Assembly: GCA_964367685.1 (NCBI GenBank)
Contig: CAYIYM010000029.1
Location: forward strand, 1 to 23,684
Direction: 5' to 3'
Length of the DNA: 23,684 nucleotides
DNA from: CAUPWF01 sp964367685
Lineage (GTDB): Bacteria; Bacillota; Clostridia; Lachnospirales; Lachnospiraceae
The notes beneath the pieces are model-generated. The model had not been told where the DNA came from, ran no database searches, and worked only from the letters and a program-made list of their open reading frames with translations. Shown here piece after piece: positions 23,571-23,684 of this stretch. Both the position numbers and the translations under genes were made by a program. The number at the start of each line of letters is the position of its first letter. Position 1 is the first letter of the stretch.

Positions 23571-23642
23571 CAAGTGGCTGAGCAAGTGGCTGAGCAAGTG
23601 GCTGAGCAAGTGGCTGAGCAAGTGATTGGGCAAGTGATTGGG
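23571..23642 (+). repeat. Six-copy 12-bp tandem array at the right edge
   Basis: Four exact copies of CAAGTGGCTGAG (23571-23618) are followed by two of CAAGTGATTGGG (23619-23642). One forward frame is open from 23538 through the end of the window and reads as QVAE/QVIG repeats, but no start codon with a ribosome binding site is visible. A gene continuing to the right is possible but unproven. Confidence 0.9.
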
Positions 23643-23684
23643 CAGGAGCATGGAAGGTGCAATAGGAGAATGAATAAAACTGAA

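Noticed and set aside
23518..23625. 35-residue frame MRKQVVRANKKK followed by KWLS repeats
   Set aside because: It is created by the 12-bp array and stops where the array sequence changes. No ribosome binding site is seen.

Overview
The window is an AT-rich, low-GC Firmicutes chromosome segment. Its core genes (holA, lepA, hemW), AGGAGG-type ribosome binding sites and codon choice suggest class Clostridia, plausibly Lachnospirales, but no rRNA or complete tRNA is present to fix the taxon. It is a draft assembly: two runs of exactly 100 N (17877-17976 and 21825-21924) mark gaps of unknown true size.

Region 1 (1-3450) is accessory DNA. A tyrosine recombinase and a small downstream protein read leftward. 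Upstream of the recombinase lies a repeat-rich attachment-like region (1727-1984) that contains what looks like the 3' end of a tRNA gene. It is followed by a truncated IS30-family transposase and a PIN/NYN-like nuclease gene. The left edge carries four small palindromes in 90 bases.

Region 2 (3637-12609) is the most coherent functional block. In order it has a MarR-type regulator, an FMN split-barrel-like protein, a complete FecBCD-type iron/heme/siderophore importer (ATPase, two permeases, lipoprotein receptor) and a heterodimeric ABC exporter. The same 16-bp dyad (GTTAG-N6-CTAAC) lies just upstream of both the split-barrel gene and the importer operon, so these two units are probably under one regulator. 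My reading is an iron or heme homeostasis island combining uptake, possible intracellular handling, and efflux. The substrate is inferred, not shown.

Region 3 (12616-15882) has a membrane-bound diguanylate cyclase (CACHE-like sensor, HAMP, PAS-like, GGDEF) divergent from a membrane-anchored polysaccharide deacetylase. A homodimer-type ABC exporter follows (16108-17820).

Region 4 (17821-22289) is housekeeping: holA, lepA and hemW on the + strand, preceded by a 23/24-bp tandem array that broke the assembly. hemW is interrupted by the second gap and carries an in-frame 18-bp tandem repeat. Region 5 (22335-23431) is a leftward pair of half-size chromate-transporter (CHR) genes, and the window ends in a third, 12-bp tandem array.
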